In this document: positions 1 through 11,899 of the stretch, in pieces
Numbering within the stretch: the stretch's first letter is position 1
How the letters are laid out: every line of letters begins with the position of its first letter
Origin: Gordionus sp. m RMFG-2023
Taxonomy: Eukaryota; Nematomorpha; Gordioida; Chordodea; Parachordodidae
DNA length: 64,000 bases
NCBI RefSeq assembly: GCF_954871325.1
Contig: NC_088778.1
Coordinates: 29,621,120-29,685,119, forward strand
Reading direction: 5' to 3'
Made by a program: the position numbers and the translations under genes
Notes under the pieces: model-generated
The model's input: only the letters and a program-made list of their open reading frames with translations
Told to the model about the DNA's origin: nothing
Databases searched by the model: none

Positions 1-485
1 CAAGTACCTTGTTGTTAGTGTTTACACATTTAAAAAAAATGATTGGCATTAAAATATGAACCATAGAATTTCTGTTTATTTTGCAAATAATTACAAAAAA
101 AAATTAATTACGCCCGCTTTCGTAAGGAATCTAATATCCTCCGTCTCCCGTATATCATTTTTAGCAAAATGCTTAGTTTTTTTTATTCTCTCTCTCTCTA
201 AGTACACTCATTATTAAATTAACAATTTTTTTTATAATGCTTTTATCAAATAATAAATTTATTGTCTTATATATTTTTTTAGGTAGTTAATTTTATAGAT
301 TTCTTTTATGGGGCTTAGATCTGTATAGCCCAGCCTGCAGTTTGTGGCTTCTTCATACCGGGTTTGTAGAGCTTGGCTTGCTCCAATTTTTTTTTCTAAT
401 TTTAATAATGCAAGCATATGATTACTTTTAATCATGAAAAAAAAAGCGGGGATTTAAATATCTTATCAATTTATTTTATATACAG

Positions 486-653
486 TCCAGAGTGGAAAGA
501 GCGACTACTAAGAATATTGAAAAGAAGAGTGGCGAGAAGCGGGATCGAGGCGGACATCATCATAGGCATCATCACGGTCGCTCCCATCATCATCACCACC
601 ACCGCGAAAGGCATCGACACGAGCAACCTAAGACTCCAATCATCGCTTCTTAA
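486..653 (+). CDS. Terminal exon of a histidine-rich protein (partial)
   Basis: Unrecognised host gene; only a probable last exon lies in the window. A pyrimidine/AT tract ending TATACAG at 485 looks like a splice acceptor, and from 486 one frame runs 55 codons to TAA at 651-653. The encoded tail is basic, then strongly His-rich (HHHRHHHGRSHHHHHHRERH), and ends PKTPIIAS. Base composition is far more GC-rich than the flanks, which supports real coding. The other frames here also lack stops on both strands (a Met-rich antisense frame, for example), but those look like by-products of the CAT/CAC repeats. His-rich tails occur in nuclear-speckle proteins, metal transporters and cyclin-like proteins, so no function can be assigned. 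Earlier exons must lie left of position 1. Polyadenylation-like AATAAA occurs near 830 and 952. Confidence 0.45.
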   Translation, partial: SRVERATTKNIEKKSGEKRDRGGHHHRHHHGRSHHHHHHRERHRHEQPKTPIIAS

Positions 654-2264
654 CACTCCCCTCCACCTATGGTATTATAACTTAAGCCCCTTATACCCAA
701 CCATACTTCCCTCAAGATTATTCCGAAAAAATATTATCTTATATTTAATATATAAGATTTTCACTAATTATCATCAGTTATTCAGTATCCCTGTTTATTA
801 CAATATAATCATACCTATAAAAATGTCATGAATAAAATTATTTGCCCTGCATATTTTCCTAAATCTAGCCCATACTACAAGTTTCATAAAAGAAATGGTC
901 CTTTTATAACTATCATCTATGATACCTATATGAATAACGGTTAACTGTGATTAATAAAGCAAACATTATTCTTTATAATTCTAACTTATACACTTTATTT
1001 TGACTCTATCTTCTTAATTTGCATCGCTTATATACTTTTAATATCTTTATATTGCTACGGTATACATATATTTACAATTACTGAATATATTCTATCTATT
1101 TCATAATACAATTTGTTTCTTATTATTGAAATTTACTTTTATTTTATAATAATTATTAATTTATTTGTAAAAAAAATATTATATATTATAAAATTTTGGG
1201 GGTATCATTTTTATTATAACTAAAATTTTTTAAGATATTTTATATTTAAATTTGAGATATTCAATCTATAAGTATAAACACTTGATTATACCTTTCATAT
1301 TTGATAGTTTGTCTATTTGTTAATATACTATTTTACCTTAAAATTAATAATGTAGTAAAAATGTATTATTGATTTATTCCAAACAATACCAGTGGCATAG
1401 CAGTAGGTAGGAACTATTTTCGGGTTTGCATTCTGAACCCCTCATAACATTATGACATTTTTAAATATCAAAATTCAAACATCTATTCTTTTTTTAAATC
1501 AAGATAAGATTATTTTACATCATGGATTAATGTTCTAATATTTTTTTACATGGGTGTCAATAATTTATTTTTATACTGATTATGATAAAAAATACTTATA
1601 ATCGCTAAAATTATATCTAAAAAAATATATGCAAATATTTTTGAGCTGGTTCCCAAGAAGGGACCATAATTTGTATTTTGAAGTCTCAATTTCCATTTTT
1701 TTGGCTGAGAAATAAAATATTTTGGGTGGTTAATGAAAGTTTTTATTATTTTAGTTTAATATGAAGAATACCTTGTGGTGTACAAAACGATTGAGGTAAA
1801 ATAAAATATAATTTTCGAATTTCAGTCCTTGAGCGAATTTTTTTAATTGCATGCACCTCAGATCGAGTTTATAAATTACATGGAATCTGGTTTTGGGTTG
1901 AGCCGATTTCTACGACTTCGACTAGGATTCTGGGTCGAAAAAAACCAACAATTTAGCAACACTACCCGTTAGTAATTGAATGAGGACCACAAAAAAATAA
2001 CAACTACGATGTTCGGTGGCGGACTGGCCATAAGATCAATTGGACATTTTGTCGAGGTCGCAAGAAGTCGATGAAAAAGAAGCCGATCAGAAAAAATATT
2101 TTTTCTTTATCATAATAGTTATGATTTTTCTCTTATGTTATATTTCCTTTTTAGTATTTTAGAATATCACATTTTATCAGGATTATCATTTAAATAGTGC
2201 TATTTTATAGGTTTTTCAAGAAAATGCTCGTGCGTTTTGATTGTTATTGTTTATCTGAGGCAGT
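654..2264. other. AT-rich non-coding stretch
   Basis: No exon, RNA gene or intact element recognised. The stretch 1790-2090 is less AT-rich than its surroundings and carries a GCAACACTA near 1960 that resembles the end of the TAGTGTTG MITE family, but not enough to call a copy. Confidence 0.5.
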
Positions 2265-2273
2265 TTTACAGGA

Positions 2274-2846
2274 ATGCGTCTACATAAGTGGGAGGGGTAG
2301 GGTCAGTTTGCAAATTTTTTGATGGAGGTAGGGGGTAGCTTTTTGGGGTGATATAATAGGGGTAGGATAAATGGGTGGGGTTATTTATTAAATTTTTAGA
2401 TGAGATAGGGCATAATGTATTGCCTTAAAAATTAATACTTTTAGTATAGACCTATTATAATTAGATGGCACACAATCATATACATTATTTTCCAAATAAA
2501 ACTTACTGGGTCATTTTTTGCTATTCAGTTAAATGTAATATCAAGGGGTTAAAAATTCTATCAGTAAACTCATCGTGCCAAAATAATATATTATAAATCC
2601 ATTAATTGTAAATGAGGGAGTTTTTATATGAATTCATGTTATAAAAAATAACTCTTACATTCAAAATATTCTATGGTTGGCAGTAGAACAGTAATCATTT
2701 AAATTTTTTTTTTAATATAATGATAGGAATGCAATTATTATTAAAAAGTTTAATATGGGAATATAGCCGTCGAAGCTGGGGGAATTTTTTGGTAGATACA
2801 GCTGTTTGAGAGGAGGTTGCATCCAGTGAATATCCTGTAGACGCTG
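2274..2846 (+). mobile_element. Non-autonomous DNA transposon, 9-bp TSD family, copy 1
   Basis: 573-bp element flanked by a perfect 9-bp direct repeat TTTACAGGA (2265-2273 and 2847-2855). Termini are inverted: left ATGCGTCTACAT, right CTGTAGACGCTG. Inside the left end is a G-rich block (GTGGGAGGGGTAGGG, then GTAGGGGGTAG); inside the right end is TTGCATCCAGTGAATATC. Both subterminal blocks recur in copy 2 in inverted order, which defines a family. No coding capacity. A 9-bp duplication points to a Mutator-like (MULE) or Merlin-like transposase supplied elsewhere; this assignment is inference. Confidence 0.75.
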
Positions 2847-3087
2847 TTTACAGGACAACCTTAATAAATTTTTTTAATTAACATTGTAAACTAAATATTA
2901 GTTAATAAACTAGTTTATCTTCAATGCCACGTTGGTTTTAAAATTTAAGTAATAGCTTTCATCAATTTCCTGTCAAGAGTTGCTTTAACACAAATAATAT
3001 TTTTTGAATTTCTATAAAAAAAAATCAGCATTTTTTTAGAATTTAATATAATACATAAATTCCTTCAATCAAAGCTTCCCCGCAATT

Positions 3088-3506
3088 AGCGTCTACATGA
3101 CAAGATTTTCACTGGATGCAAACCCCCTTCAAAAACCTTTGCCTACCCCCCTAATTTCAATTAAATTCTCCATTATTTACAATGAATTAATTATTATTGC
3201 ATTATGAGCTTGCTGATATATCTAAACCTTTTAAATTACATTTAAAAGGATAGCAGAAAGTTTTATTTGGAAAACAATGTGTATAATTGTTTGCAATATA
3301 TAGATTTAATCGATGAATTGTATTATAATAGTTCTATAATAAAAGTATTAATTTCTACAGCAATAAATTTTGTACTATTTCATCTCAAAATTCAAAAGAT
3401 AATCCCCCAAAAAATTTATCCTACCCCCATTAAAGCCGCCTACATATACCCCCCTCAAAAAATAGGATGCAAACTGTTCCTACCCCTCCCGCTCATGTAG
3501 ACGCTG
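3088..3506 (-). mobile_element. Non-autonomous DNA transposon, 9-bp TSD family, copy 2 (inverted)
   Basis: 419-bp element flanked by a perfect 9-bp direct repeat CCCGCAATT (3079-3087 and 3507-3515). Left end AGCGTCTACATGAC, right end CATGTAGACGCTG. The C-rich right part (ATCCTACCCCCATT, CTGTTCCTACCCCTCCC) is the reverse complement of the G-rich left part of copy 1. The left part (TTTTCACTGGATGCAA) matches the right part of copy 1 inverted. The 77-codon frame from 3267 runs through this element and is not a gene. Confidence 0.75.
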
Positions 3507-3515
3507 CCCGCAATT

Positions 3516-6322
3516 TTACTAACGCATTAAAATTATTTCAATATGTATCAAATGTAAGAACTAATAATTAAACTTTAAATAATACTCAGACATCTTACCC
3601 ATAATAACTACTTGTACAAGTGAAAAATTATTTGCCTACACGGACCTATATTTTATTTGAATTTAAAATAATTTTTTACCAATATTAAACAAAATTTATA
3701 ATATTTTTATTAAGTTAATTTTATCAATACCTGATTTGTATTTTTGATAATGAGTTAATAAGAGAATTCAACAGGGATTACATATTTTTTTACCTCTTTT
3801 TTTTGATAATAACTCGTTGAAAACATAGAAGTTAAATAAATTTTATTTGTCTGCTGCCTTTAAACTTTTCAATATATAGAAATCAAGATCAAACTTTCGA
3901 ATCTCTTTAAGCGCGCACTTAATGGGGTTTGGTCAATCGCTGGGTGGTTGACGCTAAATTCAAGATCATTTATATGTCCGACACATTTAAAAAAAAATTT
4001 TATTCTTTTATATATGATAATTATAAAAATTGAAATATGAATTTTCGATTAGTTCTTCCTTTTAACAAAATCTAAAAAATATGCCGATAATAATCTCTAA
4101 TAGTGTATATTTTATTTTTAATTTTATTTATCTATTTTTTGTTAAAAAAAAATAAATCAATTAACAATTTAAAACCATATATTATTAAAAATTTATATCG
4201 ATGTGCTAATTCACGCCGTTAGCCGCCGATTTGATTTTTAAAAACTATCATCAGAACTTTTAATATTAAACATAAGATCCCATTCTTCTTTATAATTGTG
4301 GGTCAAATTATATACTAAATCATCCGAAAGGCTCGTATTATATTCATCATCATTTTTGAATAAACACCGGGGTACGTGAATATAACATTTTCTCATTTTG
4401 TGCCGGCAAAGGGTTTGTAAAGCTGTCCATAAAAAAAGAGAATATAATATATCATTAAATTATTTATTTTAATTTTTAAATATTTTTCCATGGTTTTCGA
4501 CATATTATGAGAGCATAAAATACGTATAAACAATATATTTTTTTTAAATATTTTATTCCCATTCAATTCGAACATCATAGGAAAAAAATTAACCTAAAAG
4601 AATCTCTTAACCCTTCTATTATTACGGTTCTTTGAAACAAGGTCCATTTTAAACGGAGCATTTATTAAAATATTATAATTTAACAAACTACACTAATAAT
4701 TTATTTCAATAAAAATCAACTGAATATCTATATAAAATAATTTTTCCAAATTTTAGATAAATTTTATTTGTTTAAAATAATATGGTGTAACAATGGTAGC
4801 GTATAAAAAAAATATGTTATAATATAATATTCGAAAATAATCAAAAAATAATTAATATTTTATGCATAAATTTGAAAATTATATTATTGTTTAAATAAAT
4901 AAATATAAGTATCATGAGTAAACAAAGATTTATATATTTCCCTGTTACGGCCAGATTATCTTCATAATCTTCAACTGATTTATGGCAATAATTTCATTAA
5001 AATGTTAGGATTATTGTTAACCATTCGAGAAATTTATAAAATTCATCTTCTCCTTTCCTCATCTGAGTTTTCTGTTAGATAAACATCTCTTCGTTTAAAA
5101 ATGAAAAATGGCGAATAAGGGGATAAAAATAAAGGCTCCCAACTGAACGCCCAGATACTGTTTAATATGGCGGTTGAACGATGAAACGTTATTCATAACT
5201 AGCATAGATCATATTATCTTGTGTCAGAATATATATAATTCGCTCAAAAAATTCTTAGAATTTAATTGTAAAATTTCTAAATGAATTATTCCTTATTTTA
5301 TTTTTATTAGAAATGTGATATGCTCATAAATATGTTCCTTTCAAGTTTCAATTAATTGTGCATATCCGATTTACATTTTTTAATTACTCCTTTTTATATC
5401 AATGAACAAACAGATCCTCTGATGGTATTTTGGAAAAGAAAATAAAATTACAGAATATCATTATTCTAAACCCCCCTTTCACAGTAGAATTTGATTTCGC
5501 ATTATTTCCCAAATCTTATAAAGCAGTTCGTCGTAAATATTAAGAATTTATGGGAAAAAACACAACTTTCTTTTTATTCAAAAATTAAAAATTTGTTCGA
5601 AAGAATGATAAAAATAGTGGGGAATCGACATTTTTTTAAATAATATTTTCTATGATGCTCGAGTTGAATGGGAATTAAAAGAATTTTTTTAAATGTTTAC
5701 GTATTCTCTTCATATTATTCATAAGTTTTTGTTAGAAAAAATTGGGGTAAGTCCAAAACGTTTAATCAATTAGAATACAAGCAAATAAAATCATTTTTAA
5801 ATATGATTATTTCGTAAAATTAACGGTTAATAATCTTGATCCATAAAAATAAAACCCTGATATAAATTGAATAATTTAACAATGTTATTCTATCCTTTTA
5901 CTTGAAATGATTCTTAACAATAATAGAAAACGTATTTGATATAAGCTACTTTAAAAAAATCTTTAATTATAAAGGATCAAATTTGCCAAAATATATTATA
6001 AGTATATAACCCTGCAATCACAGTTTAGAGCGAAGTGTACAAAATTGAATATAAATTACTATATTTATAATGATGTATACATCGCCGCGAATAGGCATTA
6101 ATCGTGAATGCGGATTAAGATTAGTTTATGCTCAAGTTACAGGAAGATCATATTTTAATGCAACTAAAATATTCAATCAATAAATTCACTTTTCTCGGGA
6201 TATATTTTATCAATATGTATTATGAAAATTAAAATCAAAATGGTGATTTAATTTGGATAAACAGATTTTTTTTTTAAAATTTTTTATAATATAAAAATTA
6301 TCCCATGATTTAAAAAACAAAT
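3516..6322. other. AT-rich non-coding stretch
   Basis: No gene or element recognised. Open frames here are short, AT-driven and lack splice-site or codon-use support. Sequence around 5060-5180 is a little more GC-rich without an interpretable frame. Confidence 0.5.
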
Positions 6323-7027
6323 CTAACTTGGAATTTTGGGATTAAGATCTTCGATTATTTTTCTCCATCTTTGAGCTGCTTCTTCTAATGCAGGTCTGGC
6401 TTCAGTTGCGATAGCACCTAACCCATTCAAAATGCCAAATTTAATATTAAATTGCAATCTCATCTTTTCATTGCACTGGGAATAGTTCATTTGTTTTTCA
6501 ATCCTTCTCATTATTTCCGAAGGGGTACTTCTGCGAGGACTTATAATACATTCCAATAAGTATTGGTGGTAGGCATAAGCTTCATTTAAACATTTTAAAT
6601 CTGTTTTAATCATACCTCTATATATAAGACCAGCATAGACGCTGCATCGCATGGCCCTTGGGAAACCCACCGGTAAATCATTATTATCCACAGGATCTTT
6701 TAATAGTCCAACATAGCAACATTTACAAATATGATGACACCATAATTTACCTATTCTTGCTAAGGTAACATAAGCAGAAGGAATTCCTGAGTATGAATCT
6801 ATAATAAAGTATTTTTTCTTTAAGGCTAATAATTTTTCAGATGTCTCTCTCTCAGTTGTATTTATAATTTTGTCAATTTTAGTACCCCTGGTAGCAAATA
6901 TCTTTGCCAAATATGTCATGTCCTGAGTCAATACCACGCCACTTCCTGCGATACTATATAGGCATCGTAGCATTTTAGTAGCTTCTATTGAAACTCCGGC
7001 AATTTTAGATGTTCCATATCTATCCAT
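6323..7027 (-). CDS. Unrecognised 234-aa protein, single open exon
   Basis: An uninterrupted ATG-initiated frame (start 7025-7027, stop 6323-6325), clearly less AT-rich than its flanks, so probably under coding constraint now or recently. I do not recognise the family. The protein is mixed alpha-helical in character with no signal peptide or membrane segment. It has a Cys/His patch (WCHHICKCC, about residues 94-102) and an Ala/Glu-rich C-terminal helix (ATEARPALEEAAQRWRKI). The frame stays open only 12 codons above the ATG. A TTTTAACGTTAG just above it could be a splice acceptor, so this may be the last exon of a longer gene. A single intact frame isolated in decayed DNA could also be an endogenised RNA-virus gene, for instance a nucleoprotein-like one. 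That is a guess from architecture, not from a recognised motif. Confidence 0.55.
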   Translation of the reverse strand: MDRYGTSKIAGVSIEATKMLRCLYSIAGSGVVLTQDMTYLAKIFATRGTKIDKIINTTERETSEKLLALKKKYFIIDSYSGIPSAYVTLARIGKLWCHHICKCCYVGLLKDPVDNNDLPVGFPRAMRCSVYAGLIYRGMIKTDLKCLNEAYAYHQYLLECIISPRRSTPSEIMRRIEKQMNYSQCNEKMRLQFNIKFGILNGLGAIATEARPALEEAAQRWRKIIEDLNPKIPS

Positions 7028-7453
7028 TAGTTCTCTAACGTTAAAATATTTTAAAATATCAAGTCAAGTTTCATAACATACCATTTTTTGTCATGTTCAG
7101 AGATCTATCCGACCCAGCCCAAATTTTTATCTTAAAAAACTTAGAATTCAGGCATATTTAATTTGTTTTTATTTCTTCTTCATAAAAAAAAATAATCGTG
7201 AGTCGAGTACCTAAAATTTTACGGGCCGGTTCAGGTCGGTTTCTAAAGTACACAAACAACAAGTAATATTGATTAAAGGTTTACTAGCACGATGGCTTAC
7301 TACTACAAGTAGGAAACGAAATATTATTATCTTCAATCGTTCAAAATATTTTTTTCCCCTTTTTGGGCATAGTATGCCTCGCATTTACTAATCAAAAACG
7401 ATGCCTAAAAACATCAACCCCAGAAAAATAGGTGTTCGATACGATATCTCTAT

Positions 7454-7676
7454 TAGTGTTGTTAAATGGCTCGTTTTGAGCCGATTTTTAAAAAAGGCTT
7501 ACTATATATTTTATCCAGAAAAATATTACGCAAGCCTGAAGATTTTGTTCATAGAAGGAACAAAGGTCTAAACATATATTATCGAAATCTCGAGGCTAAG
7601 ACAATATTTTTCTGACTTAAATATCGAGTTAGCCGTTTTTAAAAATCGTCTAAAAACGAGCCGTTTAACAACACTA
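7454..7676. mobile_element. hAT-type MITE, TAGTGTTG family, complete copy
   Basis: 223-bp near-palindrome with termini TAGTGTTGTTAAATGGCTCG and its inverted partner ending AACAACACTA. Perfect 8-bp target duplication ATCTCTAT (7446-7453, 7677-7684). The 8-bp duplication and terminal TAG/CTA are typical of hAT. Shared internal blocks (AAATATTACGCAAGCC, ATCTCGAGGCT) identify further copies at 20.2, 27.8, 33.9, 38.4, 50.2/54.3 kb and fragments near 18.7, 42.7 and 49.05 kb. Confidence 0.85.
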
Positions 7677-8090
7677 ATCTCTATCGAAGTTAAAAGGGAT
7701 GATAGATAGACTGATCAAGTGACGAGGTTAAAATAAAATATGAAGCTTATAGCAATTCAAATGTATTTCTCATATTGGGAATAGAATAGTGGGAAGACAT
7801 TTTTAAAAAAATAGTTATACACTTTATATTATTAGTATTAGGGGTTTCAACTCCTATAAAAATTAGTCTTGCACAATTTTTTCTAAACTTTATGTAGTAT
7901 AATATTGTTTTCTAATTTTAATTTAAAGGGCATAAAACTCGATTCAAGAAAATAAGAAACAACTAATGACAGGATTTTAGTAGGAAAAAATTAATTTAGT
8001 AGAGTATGATGTGATTTACTTACTTTATTTTATGTTAATTTTTTTTAAAGTGTTATCAATTTGTATGCTGTACATTTGATAAATTTTTAA

Positions 8091-9009
8091 ATATCAAATT
8101 TAAAAAAATTATAATTTAAAAATTTTTTTCAAGCCATAATTCTTGGTTGTATTTCAAATTGTGCAATAAACAACTTTGCATCAGTGTAACAAAGAGTGGT
8201 CGGTAGGGGGGCGAAGATGTTTCTATCCCCTTTGAAAATTTGAATTCTTGTAAATATCATTCTAATAAAAATACCCATGCACCCATATCCCTAAAATATT
8301 TTACAATATTTAACTTAAAAAAAGGAATAAGGTAATTGTTGATATTTATTGTTATTTGAATATTAATCAAATTCAAACATTTTTATATATGAAATAACTA
8401 GCCATGCCCAATATATGATAAATCTTATTTTAAATATCAAATTTAAAAAAATTATAATTTAAAAATTTTTTCAAGCCATAATTCTTGGTTGTATTTCAAA
8501 TTGTGCAATAAAGAAAACTTTGCATCAGTGTAGCAAAGAGTGGTTGGGGGACGAAGATGTTTCTATCCCCTTTGAAACTTTGAATTCTTGTAAATATCAT
8601 TCTAATAAAAATACCCATGCACCCATATCCCTAAAATATTTTACAATATTTAACTAAAAACAATAATTTGAAAGAAAATTAAGTAAATGTTAATAATTTT
8701 TTAAATTAATGACTATAATTAACATTCTATAAAAATAAACTGTGACAAACCCAAATTATTTTTAAAAATTTCAAATAATAATACCAAAATTTTAATGCCC
8801 AGGCTGGCCCTTTAAAATTTTATGAGATATATGACCTGGTCTATAATTTTTAATTTTCTATAAAATAGGGAATAATTATATTTATAGACTTGATTTAATT
8901 AGGCAGTTCTTTTAAAAAAAGGAATAAGGTAATTGTTGATATTTATTGTTATTTGAATATTAATCAAATTCAAAAATTTTTATATATGAAATCACTAGCC
9001 ATGCCCAAT
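8091..9009. repeat. Local direct duplications (A-B-A-x-B)
   Basis: Unit A at 8091-8315 recurs at 8434-8655 nearly unchanged (shared landmarks AAGCCATAATTCTTGG, GCATCAGTGTA, CATGCACCCATATCCC). Unit B at 8316-8412 recurs at about 8911-9009 (landmarks GGAATAAGGTAATTG, CTAGCCATGCCCAAT). High identity implies recent duplication. No terminal inverted repeats or coding seen. Confidence 0.85.
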
Positions 9010-11899
9010 TTTTATGAAATTATCCAACCCATTAATTTATTTGCTTAGCCAGTCCCATTATATAACCCAGCCCTGTCCACTGATCTGATGTGATATCAAA
9101 TCTGATAATGCATAGTAAAATTAGGGGAAATCTTAGAAAAGATTAAGAAATTGAATTTGAATCTATTTTTGTAATACTAAAAATTTGCAGATGGAAAGCA
9201 TGATTTGGAAGTGTAATGAATATTGATTCAGTCAAATATAATGATTTGAGGTTTTGGTTCCTAAAAAGTATCAGTTCCATGCTAACCTTAAACAGATCTG
9301 AAGAGTTTCACATACATAAACTAGAGTTATACATAGTAATGTTTTAAGATTTATCATTAAAATCCATTTACAAAGCAGTTAATATATTTTTAAAATTATT
9401 TTCCTAAAAATATTATTGAGTGAGGTGTATATTTAAAATATTTTCATGATTTTTTCTATGTAATATAATCTATAAAGAGAGAATAAAAAAATTAAATGAA
9501 TTTTAATAAAGGAACTATATAATTTTGTTTATTATATATTATATATTTGAATAATCACATTTGTTATTAATATATTTTTTTAAAATTTTATTCAAAATTG
9601 TGTATATTTACAACATATTAAAATCTTTAAATCTCATGCAAATTTTAAAATATTCATCAAGTATATTGTTTAAACATTCTTAAATTTTGGCATAAAAATT
9701 AACATGTATAAAAAATATAGCAATAGCCAATTTCAAAGCAAAAGAACTTGATTTAAATGTGATAATAAATATTTTTATAAATAAAAATGAAAGAAGAAAT
9801 GTATTATATCATTCACAAAATAAATATATTAAATTTAGTTATTTTCATTAAAAAAAAACTTTAAGAGAAAGAAAAAAATAACTAAACTAAATTAAAATTA
9901 ACTATTTTTTTTACAATTAATTAAATTTTATTATGTTTTTTATAAAGTTTTGAACAAATTTATTTAAAAAAATTCTGACTTCATAGACTTTTTTTTATTA
10001 GTGGCCACTTCTGTGTCAAAAGTATATGAAAAATGAATACTAACATTCAACAAGTTTTTATTATAATGTTATCTAATGTAATCAGTAATTTTTTGGTTTT
10101 TTATTAATTATTTGAGGTTAAAATGCTTTAATTAGAATCAGGCAACAGAATTTCAATTTGAGGATGCTGTTTTTTTTTAATTTCCAACATTAGCAAAAAA
10201 ATTAATAAAAATATTCAAAAAAAAATCGATCTAAAATTGGCAAGAAAAATAATTTTACCTAAAATTTGCAAAAAAGGACTTATCTAAATAAAATTTAATA
10301 TTTTTTAAGTGAATCTCCAAAATTTTAAGAGGGCTTAAGGCTCTATTCACATGTCTCTACATTATTAAACACATTTATAAAATTATGATAATATTACTTG
10401 GGAAAAAAATTTGAATTTTAAAAGGATAAAATAAACCAATAAAATAAGATTTAAAAATCAGAATGAGTGATGGCCCTTAAATTTGATGCCTGACAATAAA
10501 CTGATAAATTTATTATAACATTTCGGTAATTATTTCATTATATAAAAAATGGCTTTTGTTTATTATTTCAGTATTTTATTCTAATTGCCAGTATTTAAAA
10601 CATATTTATTCAACATAAATAACAAAATTAATGACATGTCAAGATCAAGATTCAGTATAAAATTTGGGTAAATATACGGTGGTATAATTAATATATTATA
10701 TATATATATATAGTAAAATAAAATAAAATTTAGTATTGTTTAGAAAATCTACTACATTACAATATCAACATATAGAAAAGTAAGCTTTTTATAAGCATCT
10801 TAGAATTTTTTTCATGAGACATGATCTGAGTGTATAAGAATTAAATAATTTGTATAAATATATTCCCATTTTCTAAGCTTAAAATTATTAATTCGAGTAT
10901 TTTTGTTTCATGTTTTTTTCTTTGAGAATTTCTATTTTATGTGGGTCTTCTAGTCCTTGGGTAATTAAGCAGCGAATATTTTTAGTAATTTTTTTGTTCA
11001 GGACATTTAGATCCGGGATTGGCTCAAACTTAAAGTCCCATTAAAACTAGCTTTACTAATTATTATATTAGTTAATATTTTAAACGTATAAAAAATAATT
11101 TTGAAGTTCCTTGGCTTTAAAAACCTTAAAATAGTACTGAAAAAAAGTTAAATAGTATTTTAGTATATTTTAAAATTAAATAAAATAAAGTTTGAAATGC
11201 TGTTCAAAATAGAGGAAATGCAAAGTTTTTATCTCTAAAAATTTTTCTAATTTTTTGAAAAGGATTTTTCTTTAAATTTTATTTAAAATTTAAAATCTTT
11301 GTAATAAAACTTTTATGGTTGTATGCAAAAAAATATTTTTCACGACTGAAATCACAAATTTTATGATCTTCCTTAAAAAAAACCTTCGTATGATCTTCAA
11401 AATTTTTTCCTCAAAATGTTGTGCAAATATATCTTCAAATTAACTCAATTTTTTCAAACTCTGCTAAACCATAATTTTATAATCATAATTTTGTCATGCA
11501 AACATTTCTAAATTTAGATATCAAAATTTTATATTTTATAAAAAAAAATTAAATAATTATTTAAAAAATTTTTTTGCTTTTAGATGTACAAAATACTAAG
11601 ATCTATAATCTTATATTAAAATGGGATCAAAGGGTTTTACATGACCGATAGTTCAACTAGCCCTGTCTCCCCTTTTACGATCCCCTTTTCATTTAATGAT
11701 TTGAGATTAATATTATGCTAATATAATATCGATGCAAATTGCAAGACTATAACTTTAATATAAATATTCGGCAGCATTTCTAAATGTCAAAAATCTTAAA
11801 ACTAGAATAGAATTAACCTCAAAGTAAAAAAAATTCACAATTTAAAATTCTACAAATTGGCCCAAATACATATTAATTAAATATAATTATATTGCGTAG
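9010..11899. other. AT-rich non-coding stretch
   Basis: Nothing recognised beyond simple AT repeats, for example an alternating TA tract at about 10699-10713. Confidence 0.5.

Noticed and set aside
471..656. Minus-strand Met-rich 61-codon frame opposite the His-rich exon
   Set aside because: It is the antisense of CAT/CAC repeats (ATG runs); the plus-strand frame with a splice acceptor explains the region better.
3267..3500. 77-codon plus-strand frame
   Set aside because: It runs through the non-autonomous transposon at 3088-3506 and ends in its C-rich terminus; no protein features.
6323..7027. Firm call of an endogenous viral nucleoprotein
   Set aside because: No diagnostic motif could be identified from sequence alone; kept only as one hypothesis.
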